From positions 434,001-498,000 of the forward strand of contig NZ_LJSD01000011.1 of the NCBI RefSeq assembly GCF_001303895.1: DNA of 64,000 nucleotides, read 5' to 3'. How positions within the stretch are numbered: the first letter of the stretch is position 1; each line of letters begins with the position of its first letter. The stretch is from Mesorhizobium sp. 1M-11. Lineage in GTDB: Bacteria; Pseudomonadota; Alphaproteobacteria; Rhizobiales; Rhizobiaceae. Under the pieces are notes generated by a model. It did no database searches. It was not told the DNA's origin and saw nothing but the letters and a program-made list of their open reading frames with translations. Positions 9,342-18,062 of this stretch are shown one piece after another. A program made the translations under genes and the position numbers.

Positions 9342-10343
9342 TCAGGCGCGGGATGGCAGCACGCGATCCGGCGGCCGGTGTCCGTCGAAGAAGGTGCGGA
9401 TATTGATGATGACCTTCTCGCCCATGTCGATGCGACCTTCCAGGGTCGCCGAGCCCATATGCGGCAACAGCACGACCTTGTGCTTGGCGGCGAGCCTCAG
9501 CAGCTTGGTATTCAGGGCCGGCTCGTTCTCGTAGACGTCGAGACCCGCGCCGGCGATCTTGCCTTCCTGCAGCAACTTGATCAGCGCATCCTCGTCGATG
9601 ATGTCGCCGCGCGCCGTATTGACGATGTAGGCAGTGGGCTGCAGCAGCGCGAGCCGTCGAGCGGAAAGGAGATGGAAGGTGGCCGGCGTGGACGGGCAAT
9701 TGACGGAAATGATGTCCATTCGAGCCAGCATCTGGTCGAGGCTTTCCCAATAGGTGGCCTCGAGTTCGTCCTCGACGCTTTGCAAGACACGGTGGCGATT
9801 GTGGTAGTGGATGGAGAGGCCGAAAGCCTTGGCACGGCGGGCAACCGCGGTGCCGATGCGGCCCATGCCGACGATGCCCAGCCGTTTGCCCCAGATACGC
9901 CGGCCAAGCATCCAGGTAGGTGACCAGCCGGTCCATTTCTTGTCGCCGGTCAACACGTTGGAACCCTCGGCCAGCCGCCGCGGTACGGCAAGCATCAGTG
10001 CCACGGTCATGTCGGCGGTGTCTTCGGTCAGCACATTCGGCGTGTTGGTGACGGCGATGCCCTTTTTCGAGGCGGCGGCGACGTCGATGTGATCGACACC
10101 GTTGGAAAGGCTGGCGATCAGCTTGAAATTCGGGCCGGCCTGCTCGATCAATTCGGCGTCGATTCGGTCGGTGATGGTGGGAACGAGCACATCGGCCTCG
10201 CGCAGCGCAGCGCCAAGCTCCTCGCGCGACATCGGCTTGTCTTCGACGTTCAGGCGGGCGTCAAACAGTTCGCGCATCCGCGTCTCGACGGGGTCCGGCA
10301 ATTTGCGCGTGATCACAACGAGAGGCTTCTTTTTGCCGGCCAT
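9342..10343 (-). CDS. D-2-hydroxyacid dehydrogenase (glyoxylate/hydroxypyruvate reductase type)
   Basis: This 333-residue NAD(P)-dependent enzyme has the Rossmann motif GIVGMGRIG near residue 155. The catalytic set is complete: NGVDHID, NTARGDIIDEDAL with the substrate-binding Arg, an Asp/Glu region near YENEPALN, and the acid/base His in LLPHMGSAT. The pattern fits GyaR/GhrB-type glyoxylate reductases, but related D-lactate or formate-type members are possible. The start at 10343 has a GAGGAAACG ribosome-binding site; the longer reading to 10421 was not chosen. It is divergent from the SH3-protein gene. Confidence 0.88.
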   Translation of the reverse strand: MAGKKKPLVVITRKLPDPVETRMRELFDARLNVEDKPMSREELGAALREADVLVPTITDRIDAELIEQAGPNFKLIASLSNGVDHIDVAAASKKGIAVTNTPNVLTEDTADMTVALMLAVPRRLAEGSNVLTGDKKWTGWSPTWMLGRRIWGKRLGIVGMGRIGTAVARRAKAFGLSIHYHNRHRVLQSVEDELEATYWESLDQMLARMDIISVNCPSTPATFHLLSARRLALLQPTAYIVNTARGDIIDEDALIKLLQEGKIAGAGLDVYENEPALNTKLLRLAAKHKVVLLPHMGSATLEGRIDMGEKVIINIRTFFDGHRPPDRVLPSRA

Positions 10344-10505
10344 CGTTTCCTCGTTTCCGGGATGCTGTTGAGACCTCTTTAACCAAGACCGGCGAAACTG
10401 CAAACTGGTCTCGGTAGCCATGCCTCATGTAACAAGCAGCGCCGCCGAAGACAAAGAAAAAGGGCGCGCACAGGATTGCCGACGGCGCCGGAAAAAGGAA
10501 CGAAC

Positions 10506-11063
10506 GTGTCTGGTTTCGCGTCGCTACGTCTGATTCTCTCCGCGACAATGCTTGGCCTGCTCACACTCACTCCGGTCGCGACCGCGCAAAATGCCGCAGC
10601 GCCGGCCCAGACGGTGACGCTTGGGCCCAGTGGCCTGCCGCTGCCGCGCTTCGTCAGCCTGAAATCGGCGCGGGTGAATTCACGCGTCGGTCCGGGCGTC
10701 AACTATTCCGTCGACTGGATGTACACCAGGGCCGGGCTGCCGATGGAGATCGTGCAGGAATACGATACCTGGCGGCGCGTGCGCGACGCTGACGGTTCCG
10801 AAGGCTGGGTAAGCCAGGCGCTGCTTTCGGGCAAGCGCACCGCGATCATCGCACCATGGCAGCGCGGCAAGGATGTACGCATCAATCTCGTGAAGAGCGC
10901 AGCCAAGGACGCCAGCGTGGTCGCGGTGATCGAGCCCGGAGCCATCGGGTCGATCAAGTCCTGTGACGGCCAATGGTGCGAGATGAGCCTGAGCGGCCAC
11001 ACCGGCTGGATCAACCAGTCGCTGGTGTGGGGTGCGTATCCCGGTGAAAAGATCAACGAATAG
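10506..11063 (+). CDS. Secreted bacterial SH3-domain protein
   Basis: This is a 185-residue protein from a GTG start with an AAGGAA ribosome-binding site 6 nt upstream; an ATG at 10476 would add 10 residues without a good site. A hydrophobic signal segment (LRLILSATMLGLLTLTPVATAQ) suggests export. The mature part holds two SH3-like repeats: SARVNSRVGPGVNYSVDW...EGWVSQALL and VRINLVKSAAKDASVVAVI...GHTGWINQSLVWG. Such domains often bind peptidoglycan or peptides. A periplasmic envelope role is inferred; no enzymatic domain is seen. Confidence 0.8.
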   Translation: MSGFASLRLILSATMLGLLTLTPVATAQNAAAPAQTVTLGPSGLPLPRFVSLKSARVNSRVGPGVNYSVDWMYTRAGLPMEIVQEYDTWRRVRDADGSEGWVSQALLSGKRTAIIAPWQRGKDVRINLVKSAAKDASVVAVIEPGAIGSIKSCDGQWCEMSLSGHTGWINQSLVWGAYPGEKINE

Positions 11064-11081
11064 TCGCCAAGTCAGATGCAC

Positions 11082-11131
11082 GATGCGACACCGCGCAGCT
11101 TGAACTGCGCGCGATCGTTTAAACTCGCATC
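11082..11131. terminator. Nested hairpins between convergent genes
   Basis: GATGCGA (11082-11088) pairs with TCGCATC (11125-11131) around an inner CGCGCAG/CTGCGCG stem (11092-11111). The structure is symmetric and lies between the convergent ends of the SH3 gene and irr, so it may terminate transcription from both sides, although no clear U-run is present. Confidence 0.5.
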
Positions 11132-11140
11132 GGGTTCAGA

Positions 11141-11542
11141 CTAGTCGCGCTTGGGGCGCAGCCGCACCACCACATCGACATTCGCGATTTCCATGCCTTC
11201 CGGCGGTTCCGGAAGATTGCCGACCGTCACTGGCCCGCTTTCGATATCAAAGACGCGGTTCTCGCCTTCGACAAAGAAGTGATGGTGGTCGGAGGTGTTG
11301 GTGTCGAAATAAGTGCGCGAGCCCTCGACGGCGAGGATGCGCAAAAGACCGGCTTCCGTGAACTGGTGCAGCGCATTGTAGACGGTAGCCAGAGAAACCG
11401 GCACGCCCGCAGCCAGCGCTTCCTCATGCAGTTCTTCGGCTGAAAGGTGGCGGTCGCCCTTGGCAAACAGCAGGTCGGCCAACGCAATGCGCTGACGAGT
11501 CGGCCTCAGGCCGGCTTCGCGTACCCGCTTGTCCACAGTCAT
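11141..11542 (-). CDS. irr: Iron response regulator Irr (Fur family)
   Basis: This is a 133-residue Fur-superfamily repressor. Winged-helix signatures are GLRPTRQRIALADLLF and PVSLATVYNALHQFTEAGLL. Irr hallmarks are the HHHFF run after FDTNTSD, a proposed heme-binding site, and the lack of the extra C-terminal cysteine pairs of typical Fur. In rhizobia Irr controls heme and iron genes in response to heme. The N-terminal heme regulatory motif (CP-containing) of Bradyrhizobium Irr is absent. The start at 11542 has a GGAAAGA ribosome-binding site. It is divergent from fabA, a conserved arrangement in this order. Confidence 0.88.
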   Translation of the reverse strand: MTVDKRVREAGLRPTRQRIALADLLFAKGDRHLSAEELHEEALAAGVPVSLATVYNALHQFTEAGLLRILAVEGSRTYFDTNTSDHHHFFVEGENRVFDIESGPVTVGNLPEPPEGMEIANVDVVVRLRPKRD

Positions 11543-11651
11543 GCCGTCTTTCCGATCGTCCAAACCGACCAACTCACCATCATGTTCCGCCCGCCACTGC
11601 CCGCCGACAGCGGCAAAAATCAGGCGGAAATCCACGTCCCTTATTATGCCA

Positions 11652-11680
11652 GATATATTCTGTAGGCCAAATCCGATCAA
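11652..11680 (-). promoter_or_regulatory. Candidate irr promoter
   Basis: On the minus strand TTGATC (11675-11680) and TATATC (11652-11657) are separated by 17 bp, about 110 bp upstream of the irr start. It is a partial sigma70-type match only. No convincing iron-control-element palindrome was found in the 278-bp irr-fabA gap. Confidence 0.35.
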
Positions 11681-11820
11681 TAGCGCGCATTGACCCCGGG
11701 GAATGGGCAGGCTAGAGCCAGCGCGATATCTCCGGCGTCGGTTTCCGGCGTGAAGCGGACTGTGTTACTAGAAATGGGCATGGGCATCACATCGCCTGGC
11801 CAACGACTGGGAAGGACTAC

Positions 11821-12336
11821 ATGGCGGATCGGAAATCGAGTTACGACTACGACGATCTGCTGGCTTGCGCCAAGGGCGAATTGTTTGGCCCCGGCAATGC
11901 CCAGCTTCCCTACCCGCCAATGCTGATGTTCGACCGCATTACCGAGATCAGCGAGACCGGCGGCGCTTTCGACAAGGGTTTCGTCCGCGCCGAATTCGCC
12001 ATCCACCGCGATCTCTGGTTCTTTCCCTGCCATTTCATCGACAATCCCGTGATGCCTGGTTGCCTGGGTCTCGATGCGCTCTGGCAGCTCACCGGCTTCT
12101 TCCTCGGCTGGCTCGGCGAACCGGGCAAAGGCATGGCGTTGTCGACAGGTGAAGTGAAGTTCAAGGGCATGGTCACGCCTTCGGTCAAGAAGGTGGAGTA
12201 CGGCGTCGATTTCAAACGCGTCATGCGTGGCCGACTGGTGCTCGGCATCGCCGACGGCTGGTTGAAGGCCGACGGCGAACCCATATACGCGGCCACGGAC
12301 CTGCGGGTGGGCCTGGCAAAACAGTCAGCTGCCTGA
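11821..12336 (+). CDS. fabA: 3-hydroxydecanoyl-ACP dehydratase/isomerase FabA
   Basis: This 171-residue hot-dog-fold enzyme dehydrates 3-hydroxydecanoyl-ACP and isomerises trans-2 to cis-3-decenoyl-ACP, the branch point of anaerobic-type unsaturated fatty-acid synthesis. The active-site His lies in [16 protein letters not shown] and the Asp in LGLDALWQL. The length matches E. coli FabA (172). An AAGGACTAC ribosome-binding region precedes the ATG. fabB follows after 34 bp. Confidence 0.97.
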   Translation: MADRKSSYDYDDLLACAKGELFGPGNAQLPYPPMLMFDRITEISETGGAFDKGFVRAEFAIHRDLWFFPCHFIDNPVMPGCLGLDALWQLTGFFLGWLGEPGKGMALSTGEVKFKGMVTPSVKKVEYGVDFKRVMRGRLVLGIADGWLKADGEPIYAATDLRVGLAKQSAA

Positions 12337-12370
12337 CACCTGCACTCAACGGATAAACGAGGAGCGCAAC

Positions 12371-13594
12371 ATGAGACGGGTCGTAGTCACAGGCCTCGGC
12401 ATCGTATCGTCCATCGGCAACAATGCCGAGGAGGTCAGCGCCTCTCTCCACGATGCCAAATCCGGCATCAGTTTCTCCAACGATTTCGCCGAACACGGCT
12501 TCAAGTGCCAGGTCTGGGGCGCACCGAACCTGGACACGTCCGAACTTGTCGACCGCCGTGCCGCGCGTTTCCTGTCGCAAGGCGGCATGTGGAACCATGT
12601 CGCGATGAAGCAGGCGATCGCCGACAGCGGGCTCGAAGAAAACGAGATTTCGGGTAATGAGCGCATCGGCATCATCATGGGCTCCGGTGGCCCCTCGACG
12701 CGCACCATCGTCGAGGCTTCGGAGATCACGCTGAAGAACAGCAGCCCCAAGCGCATCGGGCCGTTCGCCGTGCCGAAGGCAATGTCGTCCACGGCTTCGG
12801 CAACGCTGGCCACCTGGTTCAAGATCCACGGCGTCAACTATTCGATCTCGTCTGCCTGTTCGACCTCGGCGCACTGCATCGGCAATGCCGCCGAGATGAT
12901 CCAGTGGGGCAAGCAGGACATCATGTTCGCCGGCGGCCACGAAGACCTCGACTGGACGATGTCCAACCTCTTCGACGCCATGGGCGCGATGTCGTCCAAG
13001 TTCAACGATCGCGCCGCGACCGCTTCGCGTGCCTATGACGTCAACCGCGACGGCTTCGTCATCGCGGGCGGCGCCGGCGTTCTGGTGCTGGAAGAGCTTG
13101 AACGCGCCAAGGCGCGCGGTGCCAAGATCTATGCTGAACTGACCGGTTATGGCGCCACGTCCGATGGCTATGACATGGTCGCTCCTTCCGGCGAAGGCGC
13201 TATCCGCTGCATGCGCCAGGCGCTGGCGACGGTGAAAGAACCGATCGACTACATCAACACGCATGGCACCTCGACGCCTATCGGCGACTCGAAGGAGATC
13301 GGCGCGATCCGCGAAGTTTTCGGCGACAAATTGCCGAACATTACCTCCACCAAGTCGTTGACCGGCCATTCGCTGGGTGCGGCCGGAGTGCAGGAATCGA
13401 TTTATTCGATCCTGATGATGCAAGGCGGTTTCATCGGCGAAAGCGCGCATATCGAGGAACTCGACCCCGAATTCGATGGCGTGCCGATCGTACGCAAGCG
13501 TATCGACAACGCCAAGATCGACACGGTTCTGTCCAATTCCTTCGGCTTCGGCGGCACCAACGCCACGCTCGTCTTCCAGCGCCATTCCGCATAG
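12371..13594 (+). CDS. fabB: Beta-ketoacyl-ACP synthase I FabB
   Basis: This 407-residue condensing enzyme elongates cis-3-decenoyl-ACP, partnering FabA in unsaturated fatty-acid synthesis. The Cys-His-His triad is visible: [10 protein letters not shown] near residue 161, [11 protein letters not shown] near 296 and [11 protein letters not shown] near 330. The N-terminus [16 protein letters not shown] is typical. A GAGGAGCGCAAC ribosome-binding site precedes it. It is in an operon with fabA and fabI. Confidence 0.97.
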   Translation: MRRVVVTGLGIVSSIGNNAEEVSASLHDAKSGISFSNDFAEHGFKCQVWGAPNLDTSELVDRRAARFLSQGGMWNHVAMKQAIADSGLEENEISGNERIGIIMGSGGPSTRTIVEASEITLKNSSPKRIGPFAVPKAMSSTASATLATWFKIHGVNYSISSACSTSAHCIGNAAEMIQWGKQDIMFAGGHEDLDWTMSNLFDAMGAMSSKFNDRAATASRAYDVNRDGFVIAGGAGVLVLEELERAKARGAKIYAELTGYGATSDGYDMVAPSGEGAIRCMRQALATVKEPIDYINTHGTSTPIGDSKEIGAIREVFGDKLPNITSTKSLTGHSLGAAGVQESIYSILMMQGGFIGESAHIEELDPEFDGVPIVRKRIDNAKIDTVLSNSFGFGGTNATLVFQRHSA

Positions 13595-13605
13595 GGATTT
13601 TTCAC

Positions 13606-14418
13606 ATGGACGGTTTGATGAAGGGCAAGCGCGGCCTGATCATGGGCGTTGCCAATGATCATTCCATCGCCTGGGGCATCGCTCAGAAACTGGCTGAACA
13701 GGGCGCCGAACTGGCTTTTACCTATCAGGGCGAAGCCTTTGGCCGCCGTGTTAAACCGCTGGCCGAAAAGATCGGCGCCTCGCTGGTGGTGCCTTGCGAT
13801 GTCGAGGACAGCGCATCGGTCGCCGCCACCTTCGATACGCTGAAAAGCGAGTGGGGCAAGCTCGATTTCATCGTCCACGCCATCGGCTTCTCAGACAAGA
13901 ACGAGTTGAAGGGCCTCTATGCCGATACCACGCGCGACAACTTCGTGCGCACCATGGTGATCTCCTGCTACTCCTTCACGGAAGTCGCCCGCCACGCCGC
14001 GGCGCTGATGCAGGACGGCGGATCGATGGTCACCCTCACCTATGCCGGCTCCGTGCGGGTGATGCCCAACTACAACGTCATGGGGGTTGCCAAGGCGGGT
14101 CTCGAGGCCAGCGTGCGCTATCTCGCCAACGACTATGGCCCGCGCGGCATCCGCGTGAACGGGCTCTCGGCCGGCCCGGTGCGCACCCTTGCAGGCGCCG
14201 GCATTTCGGATGCGCGCTACATGTATTCCTATCAACAGCGCAACGCGCCGTTGCGGCGCACCGTCGGCATCGACGAAATCGGCAACTCGGCGCTCTACCT
14301 GCTTTCCGATCTCTCGTCGGGCGTGACCGGCGAAATCCACTATGTCGATTCCGGCTATCATGTGGTCTCGATGCCGACGCTCGACGAGCTGAAGCGGCAG
14401 GATGGCGGCAAGGAATGA
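13606..14418 (+). CDS. fabI: Enoyl-ACP reductase (NADH) FabI
   Basis: This 270-residue short-chain-dehydrogenase-type reductase completes each fatty-acid elongation cycle. It begins MDGLMKGKRGLIMGVANDHSIAWG, the FabI variant of the nucleotide-binding loop. The catalytic Tyr-x6-Lys is in YNVMGVAKAG, followed by GIRVNGLSAGPVRTLAG. An ATG four codons later (13618) is an alternative start. It is the third gene of the fabABI cluster, 11 bp after fabB. Confidence 0.95.
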   Translation: MDGLMKGKRGLIMGVANDHSIAWGIAQKLAEQGAELAFTYQGEAFGRRVKPLAEKIGASLVVPCDVEDSASVAATFDTLKSEWGKLDFIVHAIGFSDKNELKGLYADTTRDNFVRTMVISCYSFTEVARHAAALMQDGGSMVTLTYAGSVRVMPNYNVMGVAKAGLEASVRYLANDYGPRGIRVNGLSAGPVRTLAGAGISDARYMYSYQQRNAPLRRTVGIDEIGNSALYLLSDLSSGVTGEIHYVDSGYHVVSMPTLDELKRQDGGKE

Positions 14419-14466
14419 AGCCGCAAGGCTCACGCTAGCCCCGTCGACTAACCTCACCAAAGTATA

Positions 14467-14501
14467 AAGAGCCTGTCGTTCACCGCGAAGGGTGGGCTCT
14501 T
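14467..14501 (+). terminator. Weak hairpin after fabI
   Basis: AAGAGCC and GGCTCTT can pair across a 21-nt loop about 50 bp past fabI, followed by GCCTTTTGG. This is a plausible but weak terminator. Confidence 0.35.
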
Positions 14502-14624
14502 GCCTTTTGGCTAACTTTCATGAAACGTTAGTCAACTTTTGTCGCCGGTAAAATGCGACGGATCGCAGGAAACTTATTTTAAGGGGATGGCGGTTAGAAC
14601 ATCCTGCAGATTGGGAACCTGCGC

Positions 14625-16184
14625 ATGCCCTCTGACAAGAACCCTGGCCGAACGCCACTTTTCCGGCTGATCACCATCGCCAGCGCCGGCATGGGCAGCT
14701 TCATCCTTGGCTTGTGGGGTCTCAAGGTCGGTCTCGGCGACAGCTTGACGGAACTTCCGCTCAACACGCTTGTTGCCATCGTTGCCGGGCTTTGCGCCCT
14801 GGCGGCCGCGTGCGCGGCGATGTCCTTTTTCGCCGGCGTCGACGAATCAGCTGACTATGTTTTCTCCGAAACCAATTTCGACAAGCTGACGGAGACGCTG
14901 GCCAAGCACGCGATGGTGGGAAAAATTGCAGAAGCTGCTTCCTCCACGCTCAAGACCGGCGAGCCTGTCTATCTGTTCGACATCGACATCAATCGCTTCA
15001 GCCAGATAAACGACGCCATCGGCTACGCGCAGGTTGACGATCTCCTGCGTCTGTTTGCCAAGCGCCTGAAAGCGCTTCTGCCGCGCGAAGCCGTGATCGG
15101 CCGTGTCGGACCCGGCGAATTCGCCGTTCTCTACCCGGATAAGCGTCTGCTGGGTTCGATGGAGGCACTGGTCGAGAAGCTGATCGATGACCTGATCGCT
15201 CCCTATCAGTTGAAAACGCATCAGCAGTCGGTCAGCCTTTCAGTCGGTGTCGTCGCCATGCCAAAGGACGGTATCGATCCCGTGCTGGTACTGCGCCGCG
15301 CCAATCTCGCCCTGCAAAACGCCCGGGCGACCAACGCAGCCGGCACCTGGTCGATTTTCCAGCCGGAAATGGGCAAGGTCGCGGATCATCGGCAGTGGGT
15401 GGAGTCAGAATTGCATACGGCGTTCGAGCGCGGCGATTTCGACCTGCATTATCAGCCGCAGCTCGATCTCGCCGCCGGCAAGATTGTCGGCTATGAAGCG
15501 CTGATCCGGTGGAATCATCCGGAACGCGGCTCTATCCCACCGATGGAATTCATTCCACTGGCGGAAGAAACCGGCATGATTGGCCCGATCGGTCAATGGG
15601 TACTGCGCAAGGCATGCAGTGACGCCCGTCATTTGCCGGAGGACTGTTTCGTTGCCGTCAACATCTCGCCGGTACAGTTCATGACCAGGGATTTCCTGGC
15701 CATGGTGCGCGACACCATCGTCAGCACCGGTATCAAGCCGTCGCGGCTGGAGCTGGAAGTGACCGAAACGGCGATGATGCAGGACAAGGAACGCGCCGCC
15801 GCCATTCTGAAAGAGCTGTCGGACATGGGCATTTCGGTGGCCGTCGACGATTTCGGCACCGGCTATTCCAACCTCAGCTACCTGATCGACTTCTCGTTCC
15901 ACAAGCTGAAGATCGACCGCTCCTTCGTCAGCCGCATCGATACCGATTCCGGCTCCGGCGCGGTTGTCTCGACCATTGTCGGTCTGTCGCGGGCACTCGG
16001 CGTTTCGACGATCGCCGAGGGCGTGGAGACCGAAAGCCAGGCGACGATGTTGAAAGCTGCGGGCTGCGAGGTGGTTCAGGGCTACCTCTTCGGTAAGCCG
16101 GCGCCTCTGCGGGTCATTGGCGGACAGGCGCAGAGCGTCGGCCAGTTCGCCCAGAATCAACGCGGCGTGGCGAACCTGCATTAA
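14625..16184 (+). CDS. Membrane GGDEF/EAL protein, probable c-di-GMP phosphodiesterase
   Basis: This is a 519-residue protein. Two hydrophobic segments lie near residues 12-30 and 44-66. A GGDEF-type domain follows (about 95-240) and an EAL domain (about 260-505). The GGDEF motif is degenerate, reading GPGEF in RVGPGEFAVLY, so cyclase activity is unlikely. The EAL side looks intact: YEALIRWNHPERG, VAVNISPVQF, EVTETAMM, VDDFGTGYSNL, KIDRSFV, EGVETESQ and QGYLFGKP are all present. It is therefore predicted to hydrolyse c-di-GMP. The gene stands alone, 206 bp after fabI. Confidence 0.88.
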   Translation: MPSDKNPGRTPLFRLITIASAGMGSFILGLWGLKVGLGDSLTELPLNTLVAIVAGLCALAAACAAMSFFAGVDESADYVFSETNFDKLTETLAKHAMVGKIAEAASSTLKTGEPVYLFDIDINRFSQINDAIGYAQVDDLLRLFAKRLKALLPREAVIGRVGPGEFAVLYPDKRLLGSMEALVEKLIDDLIAPYQLKTHQQSVSLSVGVVAMPKDGIDPVLVLRRANLALQNARATNAAGTWSIFQPEMGKVADHRQWVESELHTAFERGDFDLHYQPQLDLAAGKIVGYEALIRWNHPERGSIPPMEFIPLAEETGMIGPIGQWVLRKACSDARHLPEDCFVAVNISPVQFMTRDFLAMVRDTIVSTGIKPSRLELEVTETAMMQDKERAAAILKELSDMGISVAVDDFGTGYSNLSYLIDFSFHKLKIDRSFVSRIDTDSGSGAVVSTIVGLSRALGVSTIAEGVETESQATMLKAAGCEVVQGYLFGKPAPLRVIGGQAQSVGQFAQNQRGVANLH

Positions 16185-16222
16185 CAGGCAGACATCGCCC
16201 TATCTCTCATCGTATCATCCGG

Positions 16223-17239
16223 TCAGCGGCGCGCCAGCAGCACCTTGAAAGCGTCGTTGCGGACGATTTCCGTGTGACTTGAGAAGGCCTCGGCGAGGAC
16301 GCGTTCGTAAGGCAATTGCCGGTTCGCCACGATGAACAGACGCCCACCGGGCTTCAGCGCCTTCGCCGCCGCGCGGATTATTGCGGCCCCGAGTTCCGGT
16401 TCGGCCGCACGGCCACGGTGAAAGGGCGGGTTCATGACGATGACGTCATAACGCGCATCGACGGGTTCGCCGGCAAGATCATGCCAGAACCGCCTCACCG
16501 GCAGGTCCGGCATCAGCCGGGCGAGCGTGCGACCTGCCGCCTGGAGCGCAGCGTGGTCGGCTTCGTAAAGATCGAGACCGGTCAGACCAGCCGTCCGCTC
16601 GGCAAGTGCAACGGACAGATAGCCCCAACCGGCACAGAAATCGGCGGCATGACCCTTGATATCGGCAGGGAGGTGCTCGGCAAGAAAGCGCGATCCTGCG
16701 TCGACACGGTCGAAGGAGAACATGCCGGGTGCGGTCTCGTAGCGATCCTCGACCAGAACCGAAGGATTGGCGGCGCGCAATTTGGCCGCGATATCGCTGT
16801 CGGGCCGGGCAAACCAGAAAACCTGACCATGATGCTTTGAAAGATGACCTTCCATGGCAACGAGTTCACCTGTCCGCTTGCGCAGACTGGCAATGCCATC
16901 CTCCTTACCGCCGGCAACGACGATCACGCCACCTTCGCAGGTGCGTTCGATGGCCTCCGCAATGTGTAGCTCGTTCAGGCCTCGATGCTTGCCTGCGAGA
17001 ACAAAAGCAAGATCGTAGTTCTCGCCCTCGACCTGCGGCGAGACTGTATGGCCGGATGTTTGCAACAACCGGAAGTCGGGACGAAAACCTTGGACAAGAT
17101 GCAGGTCAGCGCCAAAGTCGGTGGGCAGTCGCAAGCCCGGCTCGGCACCGAGAAACAATGCGCGCTTGCCCGGCCCTGGCAAGGGCAGCGCATCGGCTTC
17201 GAAGGGATGGAACAGTGTTTTCAGCGTATCGGCGCTCAT
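16223..17239 (-). CDS. RsmC/RlmG-like rRNA guanine-N2 methyltransferase
   Basis: This is a 338-residue class I SAM methyltransferase. The C-terminal domain has ADFCAGWGYLSVALAE (motif I), LTGLDLYEAD, and the N2-methylating motif VIVMNPPFHRG; the N-terminal half is a degenerate methyltransferase-like domain as in RsmC (16S G1207) and RlmG (23S G1835). The start at 17239 overlaps the stop of the upstream SRPBCC gene (ATGA), so it is translationally coupled. Which rRNA guanine is modified is not determinable here. Confidence 0.82.
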   Translation of the reverse strand: MSADTLKTLFHPFEADALPLPGPGKRALFLGAEPGLRLPTDFGADLHLVQGFRPDFRLLQTSGHTVSPQVEGENYDLAFVLAGKHRGLNELHIAEAIERTCEGGVIVVAGGKEDGIASLRKRTGELVAMEGHLSKHHGQVFWFARPDSDIAAKLRAANPSVLVEDRYETAPGMFSFDRVDAGSRFLAEHLPADIKGHAADFCAGWGYLSVALAERTAGLTGLDLYEADHAALQAAGRTLARLMPDLPVRRFWHDLAGEPVDARYDVIVMNPPFHRGRAAEPELGAAIIRAAAKALKPGGRLFIVANRQLPYERVLAEAFSSHTEIVRNDAFKVLLARR

Positions 17240-17709
17240 GAGGGTCGATTGTCGCATTTCAGTTGGGAATGTGCGTCGATGCGCAGATAATCGGCAATCA
17301 GAACGGACCATTCGTCGATGTTGGCGGCGAAGGCCTGCTGCGTCATGGAGGCGACCATATCCTGCCCTTTCGTGGTCAGCGGGACGTAGCCATAGGAAAC
17401 CACTGCCTTGGTGTCGCTTCCTTCTGCGTGGCAGGTCACCTCGACAAAGGCGACCCGTAGCGCCGGCGTCGTCCTGAGGTAGCGGACATGGTGTCGATCG
17501 GGCTGCCAGTCCAGGCAGGTCCAGATCGTGACCTCTTCACCGTTACCCGTGCGGAAGATCATATCCTTGGTCGTTTCACCCGTTTCGGGAAAAACATAGT
17601 CGGGCGACCAGCCAGGCACCCACGCCTCCTCGCCCTTGGGCGTGAACAGAAGGAATGCCTCCTCGACGGGCAAAGCCACGCGGATCTCGTGCGTAAAATC
17701 CCGACGCAT
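17236..17709 (-). CDS. SRPBCC-fold protein
   Basis: This 157-residue protein has the START/Bet-v1-like pattern: N-terminal RRDFTHEIRVALPVEEAFLLFTP, a central WVPGWSP...TIWTCLDWQPD, then FVEVTCHAEGSDTKAVVSYGYVPLT and a C-terminal amphipathic helix (MTQQAFAANIDEWSVLIADYL). Such folds bind hydrophobic ligands. It is the middle gene of a three-gene operon with an RHH-like regulator upstream and an RsmC-like methylase downstream. Ligand unknown. Confidence 0.7.
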   Translation of the reverse strand: MRRDFTHEIRVALPVEEAFLLFTPKGEEAWVPGWSPDYVFPETGETTKDMIFRTGNGEEVTIWTCLDWQPDRHHVRYLRTTPALRVAFVEVTCHAEGSDTKAVVSYGYVPLTTKGQDMVASMTQQAFAANIDEWSVLIADYLRIDAHSQLKCDNRPS

Positions 17710-17711
17710 GG

Positions 17712-17954
17712 TCAGCCCTCCCGATCGGGATGCAGATGACTGTCGGCACTGGTCAGCCGACAGTCATAGACATCCTTCAGCTTGACGATCGTCGCCAACG
17801 TCTCGTCGGAAAAGGCGGATTTGCCCTCGAAGGCGTGCAGCACGACGCCTTCGAGAAGATCGCCGAGGCTGATGCCCTTTTCGGCTGCGAGGCCTTTCAA
17901 CACCTTGAGGAGCGGCGTGGCCAGGCGCACGCCCGTCTGCGTTCTTTCGATCAT
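17712..17954 (-). CDS. Small ribbon-helix-helix-like DNA-binding protein
   Basis: This is an 80-residue protein. Residues 4-45 follow the RHH layout: a short strand (RTQTGVRLA), helix A (PLLKVLKGLAAEKG), a turn (ISLGD), and helix B (LLEGVVLHAFEG). The remaining 35 residues are polar. The ATG lies 8 bp from a dyad of GTTACC half-sites, which suggests autoregulation. It is 2 bp upstream of the SRPBCC gene. The RHH assignment is by pattern only; a DNA-binding role is inferred. Confidence 0.6.
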   Translation of the reverse strand: MIERTQTGVRLATPLLKVLKGLAAEKGISLGDLLEGVVLHAFEGKSAFSDETLATIVKLKDVYDCRLTSADSHLHPDREG

Positions 17955-17962
17955 ACTGGATT

Positions 17963-17984
17963 GTTACCAAGTTACCTTGGTAAC
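17963..17984. promoter_or_regulatory. GTTACC triple half-site operator
   Basis: Three half-sites are spaced exactly 8 bp apart: GTTACC at 17963, GTTACC at 17971 and the inverse GGTAAC at 17979. The outer two also form a perfect 9-bp hyphenated palindrome, GTTACCAAG/CTTGGTAAC with a TTAC centre. The site sits 9-30 bp upstream of the RHH-like gene start, where it would overlap the promoter or the leader. Spacing and repetition are typical for RHH dimers binding cooperatively. Confidence 0.65.
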
Positions 17985-18006
17985 ATCAACAGGCGGACCA
18001 CAATAA

Positions 18007-18044
18007 ATGAAGAAGGGCGCGGCATTGGCCGCGCCCTTCTTCAT
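18007..18044 (-). terminator. Long hairpin terminator after pnp
   Basis: A perfect 17-bp stem (18007-18023 with 18028-18044) with an ATTG loop lies 19 bp beyond the pnp stop. On the minus strand it is followed by TTATTG. It separates pnp from the RHH-SRPBCC-methylase operon and may work as a transcript-stabilising 3' end as well as a terminator. Confidence 0.75.
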
Positions 18045-18062
18045 TCTACGTGATCGGTGCGA

